Positions 1 through 9,117 of a stretch of 14,337 bases of DNA are shown piece by piece; positions within the stretch are counted from its first letter, which is position 1, and every line of letters begins with the position of its first letter. Made by a program: the position numbers and the translations under genes. The stretch comes from Parvibaculum sp. (GTDB lineage Bacteria; Pseudomonadota; Alphaproteobacteria; Parvibaculales; Parvibaculaceae): contig JACIYQ010000312.1 of assembly GCA_014359855.1 (NCBI GenBank), positions 1 to 14,337 of the forward strand. Direction: 5' to 3'. The notes under the pieces were generated by a model. The model did not search any database. It was not told the DNA's origin and was given only the letters and a program-made list of their open reading frames with translations.

Positions 1-2
1 CG

Positions 3-488
3 CTCATGCCGCAGACGGTCTACGATCCCGCCCCTGTTACCGCCATTTCCGATGCGGAAGCCGTGGCGGAGGCCGAGGAAGTGCAGGTCGCGGCTCTCGA
101 AGAAGCCGAGCCCGATGTCCTGCCGCCGTTGCCGGAAGGCACGTCCTATGGCGCGGAAAATGTCGATGGCCGCGTCGTCGTGCGCGCGCGCCGCGATGGT
201 GCCTGGATTCGCGTCGAGGATGGCGTGGGCAAGGTGCTCATTGAGCAGACCTTCAACGCGGGCGACAGCTACCGCGTGCCTCGCACGCCCGGCGTGATCC
301 TTGTCGCGCGCGATGCCAGCGCCTTCGAGCTCATGGTCGACGGCACGTCGCTTGGCCTTGCCGGTCCGCCCACCCTCGTGCTCACAGGCAAGTCGCTCGA
401 AGTGGAGACGCTTCTTGCCGCCATGCCGCAGGCAGCGCCGGCCGAAGAGGCCGAAGCGTCCGCGACTGCGCCGTTTGCGGTCGAATAA
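3..488 (+). CDS. RodZ-like protein, C-terminal part (DUF4115 domain), truncated by the window edge
   Basis: The frame is open from the first bases, so the true start lies upstream; the ATG at position 6 is probably internal. Seen: an acidic Ala/Glu/Pro-rich linker (about residues 10-45), then a compact beta-rich domain of about 80 residues containing GAWIRVED, FNAGDSYRVP and the ending VDGTSLGLAG. This is the pattern of the C-terminal DUF4115 domain of RodZ-type proteins, which also carry a cytoplasmic helix-turn-helix and one membrane segment (neither visible here). RodZ links MreB filaments to the cell-wall elongation machinery, and this domain lies in the periplasm. The next gene is ispG, the same neighbour rodZ has in E. 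coli, which supports the call. Outside gammaproteobacteria such proteins are often annotated only as helix-turn-helix/DUF4115, so I leave the symbol empty. It ends with TAA. Confidence 0.75.
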   Translation, partial: LMPQTVYDPAPVTAISDAEAVAEAEEVQVAALEEAEPDVLPPLPEGTSYGAENVDGRVVVRARRDGAWIRVEDGVGKVLIEQTFNAGDSYRVPRTPGVILVARDASAFELMVDGTSLGLAGPPTLVLTGKSLEVETLLAAMPQAAPAEEAEASATAPFAVE

Positions 489-661
489 GGCGCCGTTCGC
501 GGCACTGCCATATTTCTGCTATGAGGGGGCGCAATCATGCGGGCTCCCGCTTGAGCCCCGCATCGGCTTGGCGCCTTGGCGCGGCCGCTGATTTGACGTT
601 TGAGAGCCGAGGACCCATCTGTCGTTTGAAGGTCCCTGTGTGAGACCCCCCGTGTGACACA
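489..661 (+). other. Intergenic region before ispG with an imperfect GC-rich hairpin (537-563)
   Basis: No gene is visible here. An inverted repeat pairs ATGCGGGCTC (537-546) with GAGCCCCGCAT (553-563) around a CCGCTT loop, with one bulged base. It has no following T run, so it is a weak candidate for an intrinsic terminator of the rodZ-like gene. A TTGACG at 593-598 could be a -35 element for ispG, but the matching -10 region (616-621, CATCTG) is poor. The heptamer CGTTTGA occurs twice (597-603 and 623-629) and GTGTGA also occurs twice just before the ispG start. Confidence 0.35.
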
Positions 662-1807
662 ATGAGCATCAGACCCTGGCGCGACATCACCCGCAGGAAA
701 AGCCGGCAGATCCATGTTGGGTCCGTGGCCGTGGGCGGCGATGCGCCGATTTCCGTCCAGACGATGACGAATACGCTCACCTCCGACGCGAAGGCGACGA
801 TCGAGCAGATCAGGCGCATCGAGGAGGCGGGCTGCGATATCGTTCGCGTCTCCTGCCCGGATGAAGCATCGACGGCGGCGCTGAAGGAGATCGTGCGCGA
901 GACGAACATCCCGATCGTTGCGGACATCCATTTCCACTACAAGCGCGCCATCGAGGCGGCCGAAGCGGGCGCCGCCTGCCTGCGCATCAATCCCGGCAAT
1001 ATCGGTTCGGAAGCGCGGGTGCGCGAGGTCGTCCAGGCGGCGAAGGACCACGGGCTTTCGATGCGCATCGGCGTCAATGCCGGTTCGCTTGAGCGCGATC
1101 TTCTCGAGAAATACGGTGAGCCCTGTCCGGAAGCCATGGTCGAGAGCGCGCTCGATCATGCGCGCATCCTGCAGGATCACGACTTCCACGAGTTCAAGAT
1201 CAGCGTGAAGGCCTCCGACCCCTTCCTCACCGTCGCCGCCTATCAGCAGCTGGCGGAAGCGATCGACTGTCCGCTCCATGTCGGTGTGACGGAAGCGGGT
1301 GGGCTGATGACTGGCACGATCAAATCCTCCATCGGTCTCGGCATGCTGCTCTGGGGCGGCATCGGCGACACGGTCCGCGTGTCGCTGTCGGCGGACCCGG
1401 TCGAGGAAGTGAAGGTCGGCTTCGATATCCTGAAGTCGCTCAATCTGCGCCATCGCGGCGTCACCATTATTTCCTGCCCGTCCTGCGCGCGTCAGGGTTT
1501 CGACGTGATCGGCACGGTGAAGGTGCTCGAAGAACGCCTGGCGCATATCGCAACGCCGATGACGCTTTCGGTCATCGGTTGTGTCGTCAACGGACCGGGC
1601 GAGGCCGAGCAGACCGATATCGGCTTCACCGGCGGCGGTGCGGGCTCCGGCATGGTCTATCTCGCAGGCCTCAGCGACCACAAGATCGCGAATGACAGGA
1701 TCGTCGATCACCTCGTCGAACTCGTCGAGGCCAAGGCGAAGGAAATCGAGGCTGCGCGGGCAAGCGACGAAGCGGCGGCCGAGCCGCGCGCGCTCGCGGG
1801 GGATTAG
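662..1807 (+). CDS. ispG: 4-hydroxy-3-methylbut-2-enyl diphosphate synthase (flavodoxin/ferredoxin type)
   Basis: IspG (GcpE) carries out the penultimate step of the methylerythritol phosphate pathway. It reductively converts methylerythritol cyclodiphosphate to HMBPP using a 4Fe-4S cluster in the cytoplasm. The protein is 381 aa, close to the usual bacterial length. Seen: the N-terminal TIM-barrel half with VQTMTNTLTSD (about 32-42) and RINPGNIG (about 108-115). The C-terminal cluster-binding half has CPSC (Cys272, Cys275), then GCVVNGPGE with Cys307 and Glu314. These correspond one-to-one to E. coli Cys270, Cys273, Cys305 and Glu312, so the enzyme looks intact. The ATG at 662 fits the usual N-terminus (RPWRDI then RKSRQI), although no strong Shine-Dalgarno precedes it. 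Position after a rodZ-like gene is conserved in many proteobacteria. Confidence 0.97.
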   Translation: MSIRPWRDITRRKSRQIHVGSVAVGGDAPISVQTMTNTLTSDAKATIEQIRRIEEAGCDIVRVSCPDEASTAALKEIVRETNIPIVADIHFHYKRAIEAAEAGAACLRINPGNIGSEARVREVVQAAKDHGLSMRIGVNAGSLERDLLEKYGEPCPEAMVESALDHARILQDHDFHEFKISVKASDPFLTVAAYQQLAEAIDCPLHVGVTEAGGLMTGTIKSSIGLGMLLWGGIGDTVRVSLSADPVEEVKVGFDILKSLNLRHRGVTIISCPSCARQGFDVIGTVKVLEERLAHIATPMTLSVIGCVVNGPGEAEQTDIGFTGGGAGSGMVYLAGLSDHKIANDRIVDHLVELVEAKAKEIEAARASDEAAAEPRALAGD

Positions 1808-1882
1808 CGAGGCTGTGGTATTTCCCGGCGGATCGATCTTCCGCCCGCAGCTTCACGTTATTTTCCCGAAGGCCCGACACCC

Positions 1883-2950
1883 ATGATCCCCGAAGAAAAA
1901 CTGCAAAGCGTCATCGCCCGTTTCGAGGCCGTCCAGTCCGAGATGAACGCCGATGTATCGCGCGAACGTTTCGTGCTGCTCTCGAAGGAATATGCGGAAC
2001 TCACGCCCGTCGCGGAGGCGATCGGCAAGCTGCTGGCCGCGCGGCGCGAATATGCCGATGCCGAACAGCTTCTGCGCATCAAGGACATGGCGGAGATGGC
2101 GCGCGACGAGGTCGACCGGCTGAACGAAGCCCTGCCGCAGCTCGAACACGACGTCGAAATCATGCTGTTGCCGAAGGATGCGGCGGATGAGCGCAACGTC
2201 ATCCTCGAAGTCCGCGCGGGCACGGGCGGCGACGAGGCGGCGCTTTTCGCGGGCGATCTTTTCCGCATGTATGAGCGCTATGCGGCGTCGCAGGGCTGGA
2301 AGGTCGAGCTGATTGCCGCCTCGGAAGGCGAAGTCGGCGGCTACAAGGAAATCATCGCGGCGATTTCGGGTGCGGGCGTCTATGCCAAGCTCAAGTTCGA
2401 ATCCGGCGTCCATCGCGTGCAGCGCGTGCCGGCGACCGAAGGGGGCGGGCGCATTCACACCTCGGCGGCCACCGTCGCCGTGCTGCCGGAGCCCGAGGAA
2501 GTGGACGTCGAGATTGCCGACAAGGATCTCCGCATCGACGTCTTTCGCGCATCGGGCGCTGGCGGCCAGCACGTCAACAAGACGGAAAGCGCCGTCCGTA
2601 TCACGCATCTGCCGACCGGCATCGTCGTCTCGCAGCAGGACGAGAAGTCCCAGCACAAGAACAAGGCGCGGGCGATGCAGATTCTCCGCGCCAAGCTTTT
2701 CGATGCGGAGCGCGAGCGTATCGACAAGGAACGTGCCGCCAACCGCAAGGGGCAGGTCGGCTCCGGCGACCGTTCCGAGCGCATCCGCACCTATAATTTC
2801 CCGCAGAGCCGCGTCACCGATCACCGCATCAACCTCACCCTCCACAAGCTCTCCGAAGTGCTGGAAGGCGAGGGGCTTGGTGAACTCATCGGCGCGCTCA
2901 TCGCCGAGGATCAGGCCGCCCGCCTCGCCGCGATGGAAGAAGACGCGTGA
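1883..2950 (+). CDS. prfA: Peptide chain release factor 1
   Basis: RF1 reads UAA and UAG stop codons in the ribosomal A site and triggers peptide release. The 355-aa protein matches the family's usual 355-360 aa. Seen: an N-terminal helical domain (about 1-100); the stop-codon recognition tripeptide P183-A184-T185 in RVPATEGGGRIHTSA, which marks RF1 rather than RF2 (SPF); and the catalytic GGQ loop at Gly227-Gly228-Gln229 within AGGQHVNKTESAVR. The start is supported by GAAGG at 1868-1872, ten bases before the ATG. The last four bases overlap the start of prmC (GTGA), so the two are probably translationally coupled. PrmC methylates the GGQ glutamine made by this gene. The spacing of 75 bases from ispG would allow read-through or a separate promoter. 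Confidence 0.97.
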   Translation: MIPEEKLQSVIARFEAVQSEMNADVSRERFVLLSKEYAELTPVAEAIGKLLAARREYADAEQLLRIKDMAEMARDEVDRLNEALPQLEHDVEIMLLPKDAADERNVILEVRAGTGGDEAALFAGDLFRMYERYAASQGWKVELIAASEGEVGGYKEIIAAISGAGVYAKLKFESGVHRVQRVPATEGGGRIHTSAATVAVLPEPEEVDVEIADKDLRIDVFRASGAGGQHVNKTESAVRITHLPTGIVVSQQDEKSQHKNKARAMQILRAKLFDAERERIDKERAANRKGQVGSGDRSERIRTYNFPQSRVTDHRINLTLHKLSEVLEGEGLGELIGALIAEDQAARLAAMEEDA

Positions 2951-3798
2951 CGACGCGCGACCACGCGATGCGCATGCTGGCGCATCGTCTGAAGGAGGCA
3001 GGCCTGCCGACGCCCGCGCTCGACGCCCGCATTCTCGTCCAGGCCGCAACGGGCGCGAGTGACATGGAGATGATCCGCGAGCCGGGCACGCTCATGACGC
3101 CCGCCGAGGAGGAGCGCCTCGCGGCTTGGGAGCGCCGCCGTCTCGCGCGCGAACCCGTCTCGCGCATTCTCGGCTCGCGCGAGTTCTGGGGCCTCCCCTT
3201 CACGGTCACGGCCGAGACGCTCGATCCGCGCGCCGACAGCGAGACGCTGGTCGAAACCGCTCTCGACCTGCTGAAAGACATCGAGCGCCCGCGCCTCCTC
3301 GATCTCGGCACGGGAACGGGCTGCCTTCTCCTCGCGCTTCTCCATGAGCGGCCGGACGCGAGCGGCGTCGGTGTCGACCTGTCGGAAGGCGCTCTCGCCG
3401 TCGCGGCGTCGAATGCGTCGGCGCTCGGACTTTCCGCACGCGCCGAATTCATCGAGAGCGAGTGGACGGAGAATGTCGAAGGCCGCTTCGGCCTCGCCGT
3501 GTCGAACCCGCCCTATATCGCCCATGGCGACATTGCGGACCTCGCCGAGGAAGTCCGCCTCCACGATCCGATGCTCGCGCTCGATGGCGGCGAGGACGGG
3601 CTCGACGCCTATCGTGCCCTTGCGCGCCTCCTTCCGGACCATTTGACGCAGGGGGGCTACGCGGTTGTCGAACTCGGCGCAGGGCAGGCGGAGGATGTCG
3701 CCGCGATCTTCGAAGCGGCGGGTTTCGGGGTGTCCCGTATCGTGCCGGACCTCGCCGGCGTCCCCCGCGCCCTCGTTGCAGCATGGCCACGGGCGTGA
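2947..3798 (+). CDS. prmC: Peptide chain release factor N5-glutamine methyltransferase
   Basis: PrmC (HemK) transfers a methyl group from SAM to the glutamine of the GGQ motif of RF1 and RF2, which speeds peptide release. Seen over 283 aa: an N-terminal helical domain for binding the release factor (about 1-90), with REPVSRILGSREFWG at about 59-73; the SAM-binding glycine loop D119-L-G-T-G-T-G125; and the substrate-glutamine motif N187-P-P-Y190. Length is near the E. coli protein (277 aa). The GTG start at 2947 overlaps the prfA stop as GTGA and is preceded by the purine-rich GGAAGAAG inside prfA. An in-frame ATG at 2968 is an alternative but would lose the overlap. Gene order prfA-prmC is widespread in bacteria. 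Confidence 0.95.
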   Translation: MTTRDHAMRMLAHRLKEAGLPTPALDARILVQAATGASDMEMIREPGTLMTPAEEERLAAWERRRLAREPVSRILGSREFWGLPFTVTAETLDPRADSETLVETALDLLKDIERPRLLDLGTGTGCLLLALLHERPDASGVGVDLSEGALAVAASNASALGLSARAEFIESEWTENVEGRFGLAVSNPPYIAHGDIADLAEEVRLHDPMLALDGGEDGLDAYRALARLLPDHLTQGGYAVVELGAGQAEDVAAIFEAAGFGVSRIVPDLAGVPRALVAAWPRA

Positions 3799-4328
3799 AT
3801 TTCCGGTTTTTTCGACGCAGAAAACGGTTGGAATCGTGGTCTCGGGACGCTACCTTTCTTATCAGGGAAAACGAGCCGGGCTGAAAGCCTCGCTCCTCGA
3901 ACCCCCGTCCTCCGAAAAACAGGGACGATGAGCCGAGGCAGGTTCTGCCGTTCGGATCGGGTTCGAAAGGCGCTGAAGGCAGCCCGCATTGAACTAAGGC
4001 CTTTAAAACGTATCGTTGCGCCGGGGCTGGGCCGCGCGATACAGGCCAGAACTTCTTAGCATTCGAGCCGACCGCAACCCTCGGGGACGGCAGGCGTGTG
4101 CTGGGGAAGTCCGCTTCGCTTAAGACGTGTGCCGTCTTTGCGATGCCGGTGCGGCAGCCTTTGCCGTCCGCACCAGGAGAGCGTCCATGCGCTTGCGGAA
4201 CGCCGGAAATCGACCCGGAAAGCGGCATGTCCGAACGAGGCATCTTGTCCAGACGGGACATCGTGTTCGAGCGCGGCAGTGCCGAAGCCAAGACCCTGAG
4301 TTGAACCAGTAGCGAGAAATCAAACGAT
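3799..4328 (+). other. 530-base region without a clear gene; possible structured leader of the DUF4167 gene
   Basis: No convincing conserved protein lies here. Several potential hairpins can be read directly: 3873-3895 (GAGC...GCTC with an inner GGC/GCC), 3933-3955 (CCGA and GGCAG pairing with CTGCC and TCGG), 4010-4042 (GTATCG/CGATAC plus TGCG/CGCG), 4122-4138 (AAGACG/CGTCTT), 4148-4174 (GGTGCGG/CCGCACC) and 4232-4269 (CGAAC/GTTCG outside TGTCC/GGACA). None is followed by a clean T run. A weak promoter could lie at TTGAAC (3989-3994) with TATCGT (4011-4016), 16 bases apart. In GC-rich DNA such hairpins also arise by chance, so the structured-leader reading is an inference. Confidence 0.35.
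4187..4312 (+). CDS. Possible small Arg-rich open reading frame (41 aa) upstream of DUF4167
   Basis: This short frame starts with MRLRNAGNRPGKRH and ends in PELNQ with a TAG stop, 16 bases before the DUF4167 start. About 10 of 41 residues are arginine. Its main support is a well-placed ribosome binding site, AGGAGA at 4175-4180, six bases before the ATG and better than the one in front of DUF4167 itself. The hairpin GGTGCGG/CCGCACC (4148-4174) ends directly at that site and the 4232-4269 hairpin lies inside the frame. It could be a leader peptide or a small basic protein, or it could be a chance frame, since CGN codons are frequent in GC-rich noncoding DNA. I recognise no homolog. Confidence 0.25.
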   Translation: MRLRNAGNRPGKRHVRTRHLVQTGHRVRARQCRSQDPELNQ

Positions 4329-4955
4329 ATGAGGCAGGGGCAGAACAACTCCAAGCGCTCTCGCGGGCGTGGTGGACGCAAGCCGCAGCATTCGACCAAC
4401 CGCGCTTACGACAGCAATGGTCCGGATGTGAAGATCCGTGGCAACGCGGCGCATATTTGCGAGAAGTACCAGCAGCTCGCACGCGATGCGATTTCCGCCG
4501 GCGACAGGATCGCGGCCGAAAACTACTATCAGCACGCTGAGCACTATTACCGTCTGCTCCTTGCGGCGCAGCAGGGCCAGGAAGGCCAGCAGCGCCCGCA
4601 GACGAATCTCGCCTACCGCCCCGACGAGGACGAGGAGAACGAGAACGATTTCGCGCCGGACGGGCCGCAGCCGCGCCATCCGGGCCAGCCCTGGCATCAG
4701 CAGGGCGGCAACAATGGCAACAATGGCGGCGGCCAGAACGGCCATGCCGGTAACGGCCAGGCGAATGGCACCGGCAACGAAGCCGCTTCCGACGAGGAAG
4801 GCGAGGATGCTCCCGAGGCGAGCACCTCCGACACCTCCGCGCAGGGTGCCGAAGGCGAGGGCGGTCAGCCGCGCCGCCGCAGCAACCGCCGCCGCCGTCC
4901 GCGCGCCGAAGGTGCGCGCGCCGATGCGACACCCGCCGAAAGCGGCGCCGAATAG
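4329..4955 (+). CDS. DUF4167 domain-containing protein, alphaproteobacterial family of unknown function
   Basis: The 208-aa protein begins with a short basic Arg/Gly segment (KRSRGRGGRK at 9-18). The conserved block of about residues 20-80 follows: SNGPDVKIRGNAAHICEKY, then LARDAISAGDRIAAENYYQ and HAEHYYRLL. This is the signature of DUF4167. The rest is low-complexity: an acidic stretch with DEDEENEND, a Gln/Gly/Asn-rich section around 120-145, another acidic stretch, and a basic RRRSNRRRRPR run near the C-terminus. No signal peptide or membrane segment is seen. The RG-rich and Arg-rich ends suggest nucleic-acid or ribosome binding, but that is inference only. The ribosome binding site is weak. 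It follows the prfA-prmC pair and is convergent with the MOSC gene, whose stop lies 9 bases beyond. Confidence 0.9.
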   Translation: MRQGQNNSKRSRGRGGRKPQHSTNRAYDSNGPDVKIRGNAAHICEKYQQLARDAISAGDRIAAENYYQHAEHYYRLLLAAQQGQEGQQRPQTNLAYRPDEDEENENDFAPDGPQPRHPGQPWHQQGGNNGNNGGGQNGHAGNGQANGTGNEAASDEEGEDAPEASTSDTSAQGAEGEGGQPRRRSNRRRRPRAEGARADATPAESGAE

Positions 4956-4964
4956 GCTCGCTCT

Positions 4965-5729
4965 TCAACCGATGACGATGCGATCGCCGGGCCTCAACGT
5001 GCCCGGCGATTCCACTTCCGCATAAAGCCCCAGATCGGAATGACCCCAATGGCGCATCAGCGTCTGGGGTATCTCCATGTCGCGCGCGCCTGTGTCCGGG
5101 TCCACATTCGTCGCCGCGCAGCGCACCGTCTTGTGCACGCCCTTGAAGCGCGCATCCCCCATGGCGAAGTGCCTGCCCACCCAGTCGTGATCCTCGAAGG
5201 GCGCGAGCCCCTCCACATAGACATTGCCGCGAAAGCGCAAGGGATGGATGTGGCGGCCCACCTTCTCCTCCAGCGCCCGTACGCTCGCCATATTGATGAT
5301 CGAGACGAGTTTCGCCGGCGCGTCCGAATGCGAGAAGCCCGGCGCATGGACGACGCGGGGGCTCCCCCGCAATTCCCTCTCCATGTAGCCGCGCATGAAA
5401 TCCTCCAGCGCGGTGCGGCCCTCTGCGCTCATCAGGTTCGCGGCAAGCACTTCGCCGCCGTCCATCGCGATATGGAGCGTCGTGGTCGCGTCGTCGAAGC
5501 GGCTCTTGAGCCTTGCCAGCCGTTCGTCCCGCATCAGCATCAGGAACTTGATCTTCGGAAAATGCTTCGGGTTTTCGGGATCGAAATCGTGTTTCCCGTT
5601 TTCGATGGCAAAAGCCCGGTCGAAGGGAAACGTGCCGCCCGCCTCGAGCGTTACCTCCGCCAGCGGCTCCGGCGAGAGCCCCTTGACCGGGTACCGGTAG
5701 AGGCCGACGATCCTGGCGCTGTCTCCCAT
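4965..5729 (-). CDS. MOSC domain-containing protein (YcbX/mARC-like)
   Basis: Two domains are visible: an N-terminal MOSC beta-barrel beginning ARIVGLYRYPVKGLS and containing FPFDRAFAIEN, and a C-terminal MOSC domain with FRGNVYVEGLAPFEDHDWVG. The conserved cysteine (Cys204 in RCAATNVDPDTG) would bind the molybdenum cofactor sulfur. Related proteins (YcbX, mARC) reduce N-hydroxylated compounds with a molybdenum cofactor; the substrate here is unknown. Start choice: the ATG at 5729 has GGAGG eight bases upstream and leads straight into the domain (254 aa). An ATG at 5744 has a weaker GAGG (259 aa), and a TTG at 5792 is less likely. The gene is divergent from clpB and convergent with DUF4167. 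Confidence 0.85.
   Translation of the reverse strand: MGDSARIVGLYRYPVKGLSPEPLAEVTLEAGGTFPFDRAFAIENGKHDFDPENPKHFPKIKFLMLMRDERLARLKSRFDDATTTLHIAMDGGEVLAANLMSAEGRTALEDFMRGYMERELRGSPRVVHAPGFSHSDAPAKLVSIINMASVRALEEKVGRHIHPLRFRGNVYVEGLAPFEDHDWVGRHFAMGDARFKGVHKTVRCAATNVDPDTGARDMEIPQTLMRHWGHSDLGLYAEVESPGTLRPGDRIVIG
4983..5010 (+). terminator. Hairpin in the 3' end of the MOSC gene, possible terminator for DUF4167 transcripts
   Basis: A perfect 10-base inverted repeat, ATCGCCGGGC and GCCCGGCGAT, surrounds an 8-base loop (4993-5000). It lies about 30 bases after the DUF4167 stop and inside the last codons of the convergent MOSC gene. The following bases (TCCACTTCC) are pyrimidine-rich but not a true T run, so termination efficiency is uncertain. 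The repeat may partly reflect the coding sequence of the conserved PGD ending. Confidence 0.4.
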
Positions 5730-5810
5730 CCTTTGCGCCTCCATGGCGGGCCTCTCTTTCGGGTTCACGAATTCGGCAGATTTCTGCGGCAAACTGACTG
5801 GAGATTGCCC

Positions 5811-5840
5811 CTTGTGTGACTATCAGGCAACACCAATATC
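5811..5840 (+). promoter_or_regulatory. Probable sigma-32 (RpoH) heat-shock promoter of clpB
   Basis: CTTG at 5811-5814, preceded by CCC, resembles the -35 element of heat-shock promoters. CCAATATC at 5833-5840 could be the -10 element, 18 bases after the CTTG. The predicted start would leave a clpB leader of about 115 bases. ClpB is a classic RpoH target, which favours the call. The -10 match is imperfect and no CIRCE (HrcA) element is visible. Confidence 0.4.
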
Positions 5841-5962
5841 TGACCCGATACATGATGGGGATCAATGCCTCGAAGAGGGTTGGTGCCAAAGCATATGAGG
5901 CGCGACGTTCGGTGCGGGCGGATGCCCGGCTGGCCGGGAAGCGTGCTTGAAAGGGAATACAT

Positions 5963-8641
<2,679 letters not shown>

Positions 8642-8664
8642 GGCGCCGCGAGAGACACGAAGAC

Positions 8665-8694
8665 AAAAGGCCGCTCGGATGAGCGGCCTTTTTT
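8665..8694 (+). terminator. Intrinsic terminator after clpB, symmetrical and shared with vsr
   Basis: AAAAGGCCGCTC (8665-8676) and GAGCGGCCTTTT (8681-8692) form a perfect 12-base stem with a GGAT loop. Six Ts (8689-8694) complete a canonical intrinsic terminator 24 bases after the clpB stop. Read on the other strand it also ends in Ts (TTTT), and the vsr stop codon begins only four bases away, so it can serve both convergent transcripts. Confidence 0.92.
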
Positions 8695-8697
8695 CGT

Positions 8698-9114
8698 TCA
8701 GTTGGCCAGAAACTTCTGAATTTTCTTCGTGAGCTCCGCCTCCCGGCGCAGATCACATTCCCAGATCACCAAGACAGTCCATCCGGCTTCAACCAGCTGT
8801 TTGAAGGCCGCGGCATCCCGCTTCTGGTTCCGCTCGAGTTTTGGAAGCCAGTACTCTTGCCGGGATTTTGGCAGGCGGCCGTCAAGGCATCTCGGATCAG
8901 GATGCTGATGCCAAAAACATCCATGAACAAAGATAGCCTTCCTGCGGCCGATGAAAGCTATGTCGGGCTTTCCAGGCAAATCCTTGCGATGGAGACGATA
9001 CCCCGAATATCCAAGGTTCCTGACTAGTTTTCGGACGTGAAGTTCAGGGCGTGTCTCTATCGACCTGATGCGCTTCATATTCTCGGATCGCCGTTCCGCG
9101 TCGATGCGATCCAT
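8698..9114 (-). CDS. vsr: Very short patch repair (Vsr) mismatch endonuclease
   Basis: Vsr nicks DNA 5' of the T in T:G mismatches formed when 5-methylcytosine deaminates at the sites of a partner cytosine methylase, starting very short patch repair. The 138-aa protein has the family signature: RSENMKRIRSIETRPE at 9-24; LPGKPD with catalytic Asp51; FVHGCFWHQH with His64, Cys66, His69 and His71; then PKSRQEYW, RNQKRD and VLVIWECDLR with Cys120. Asp51, His64, Cys66, His69 and His71 fall at the same numbers as in E. coli Vsr. The second zinc-type cysteine is at 76 rather than 73. The start lies three bases after the HNH stop, so it is the last gene of the methylase-HNH-vsr operon. Base composition is lower in GC than clpB next to it. 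Confidence 0.95.
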   Translation of the reverse strand: MDRIDAERRSENMKRIRSIETRPELHVRKLVRNLGYSGYRLHRKDLPGKPDIAFIGRRKAIFVHGCFWHQHPDPRCLDGRLPKSRQEYWLPKLERNQKRDAAAFKQLVEAGWTVLVIWECDLRREAELTKKIQKFLAN

Positions 9115-9117
9115 GAA

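Noticed and set aside
4080..4180. Resemblance of GGGGAAGTCCGC to the conserved RNase P RNA core
   Set aside because: Only a few bases match; the other conserved regions of RNase P RNA are absent and the surrounding hairpins do not fit its architecture.
3449..4399. A minus-strand frame of 316 codons spanning the region between prmC and DUF4167
   Set aside because: It overlaps both real genes in antisense, has no visible ribosome binding site and shows no recognisable domain. It does remain open across the gene-free stretch, so a shorter gene there cannot be fully excluded.
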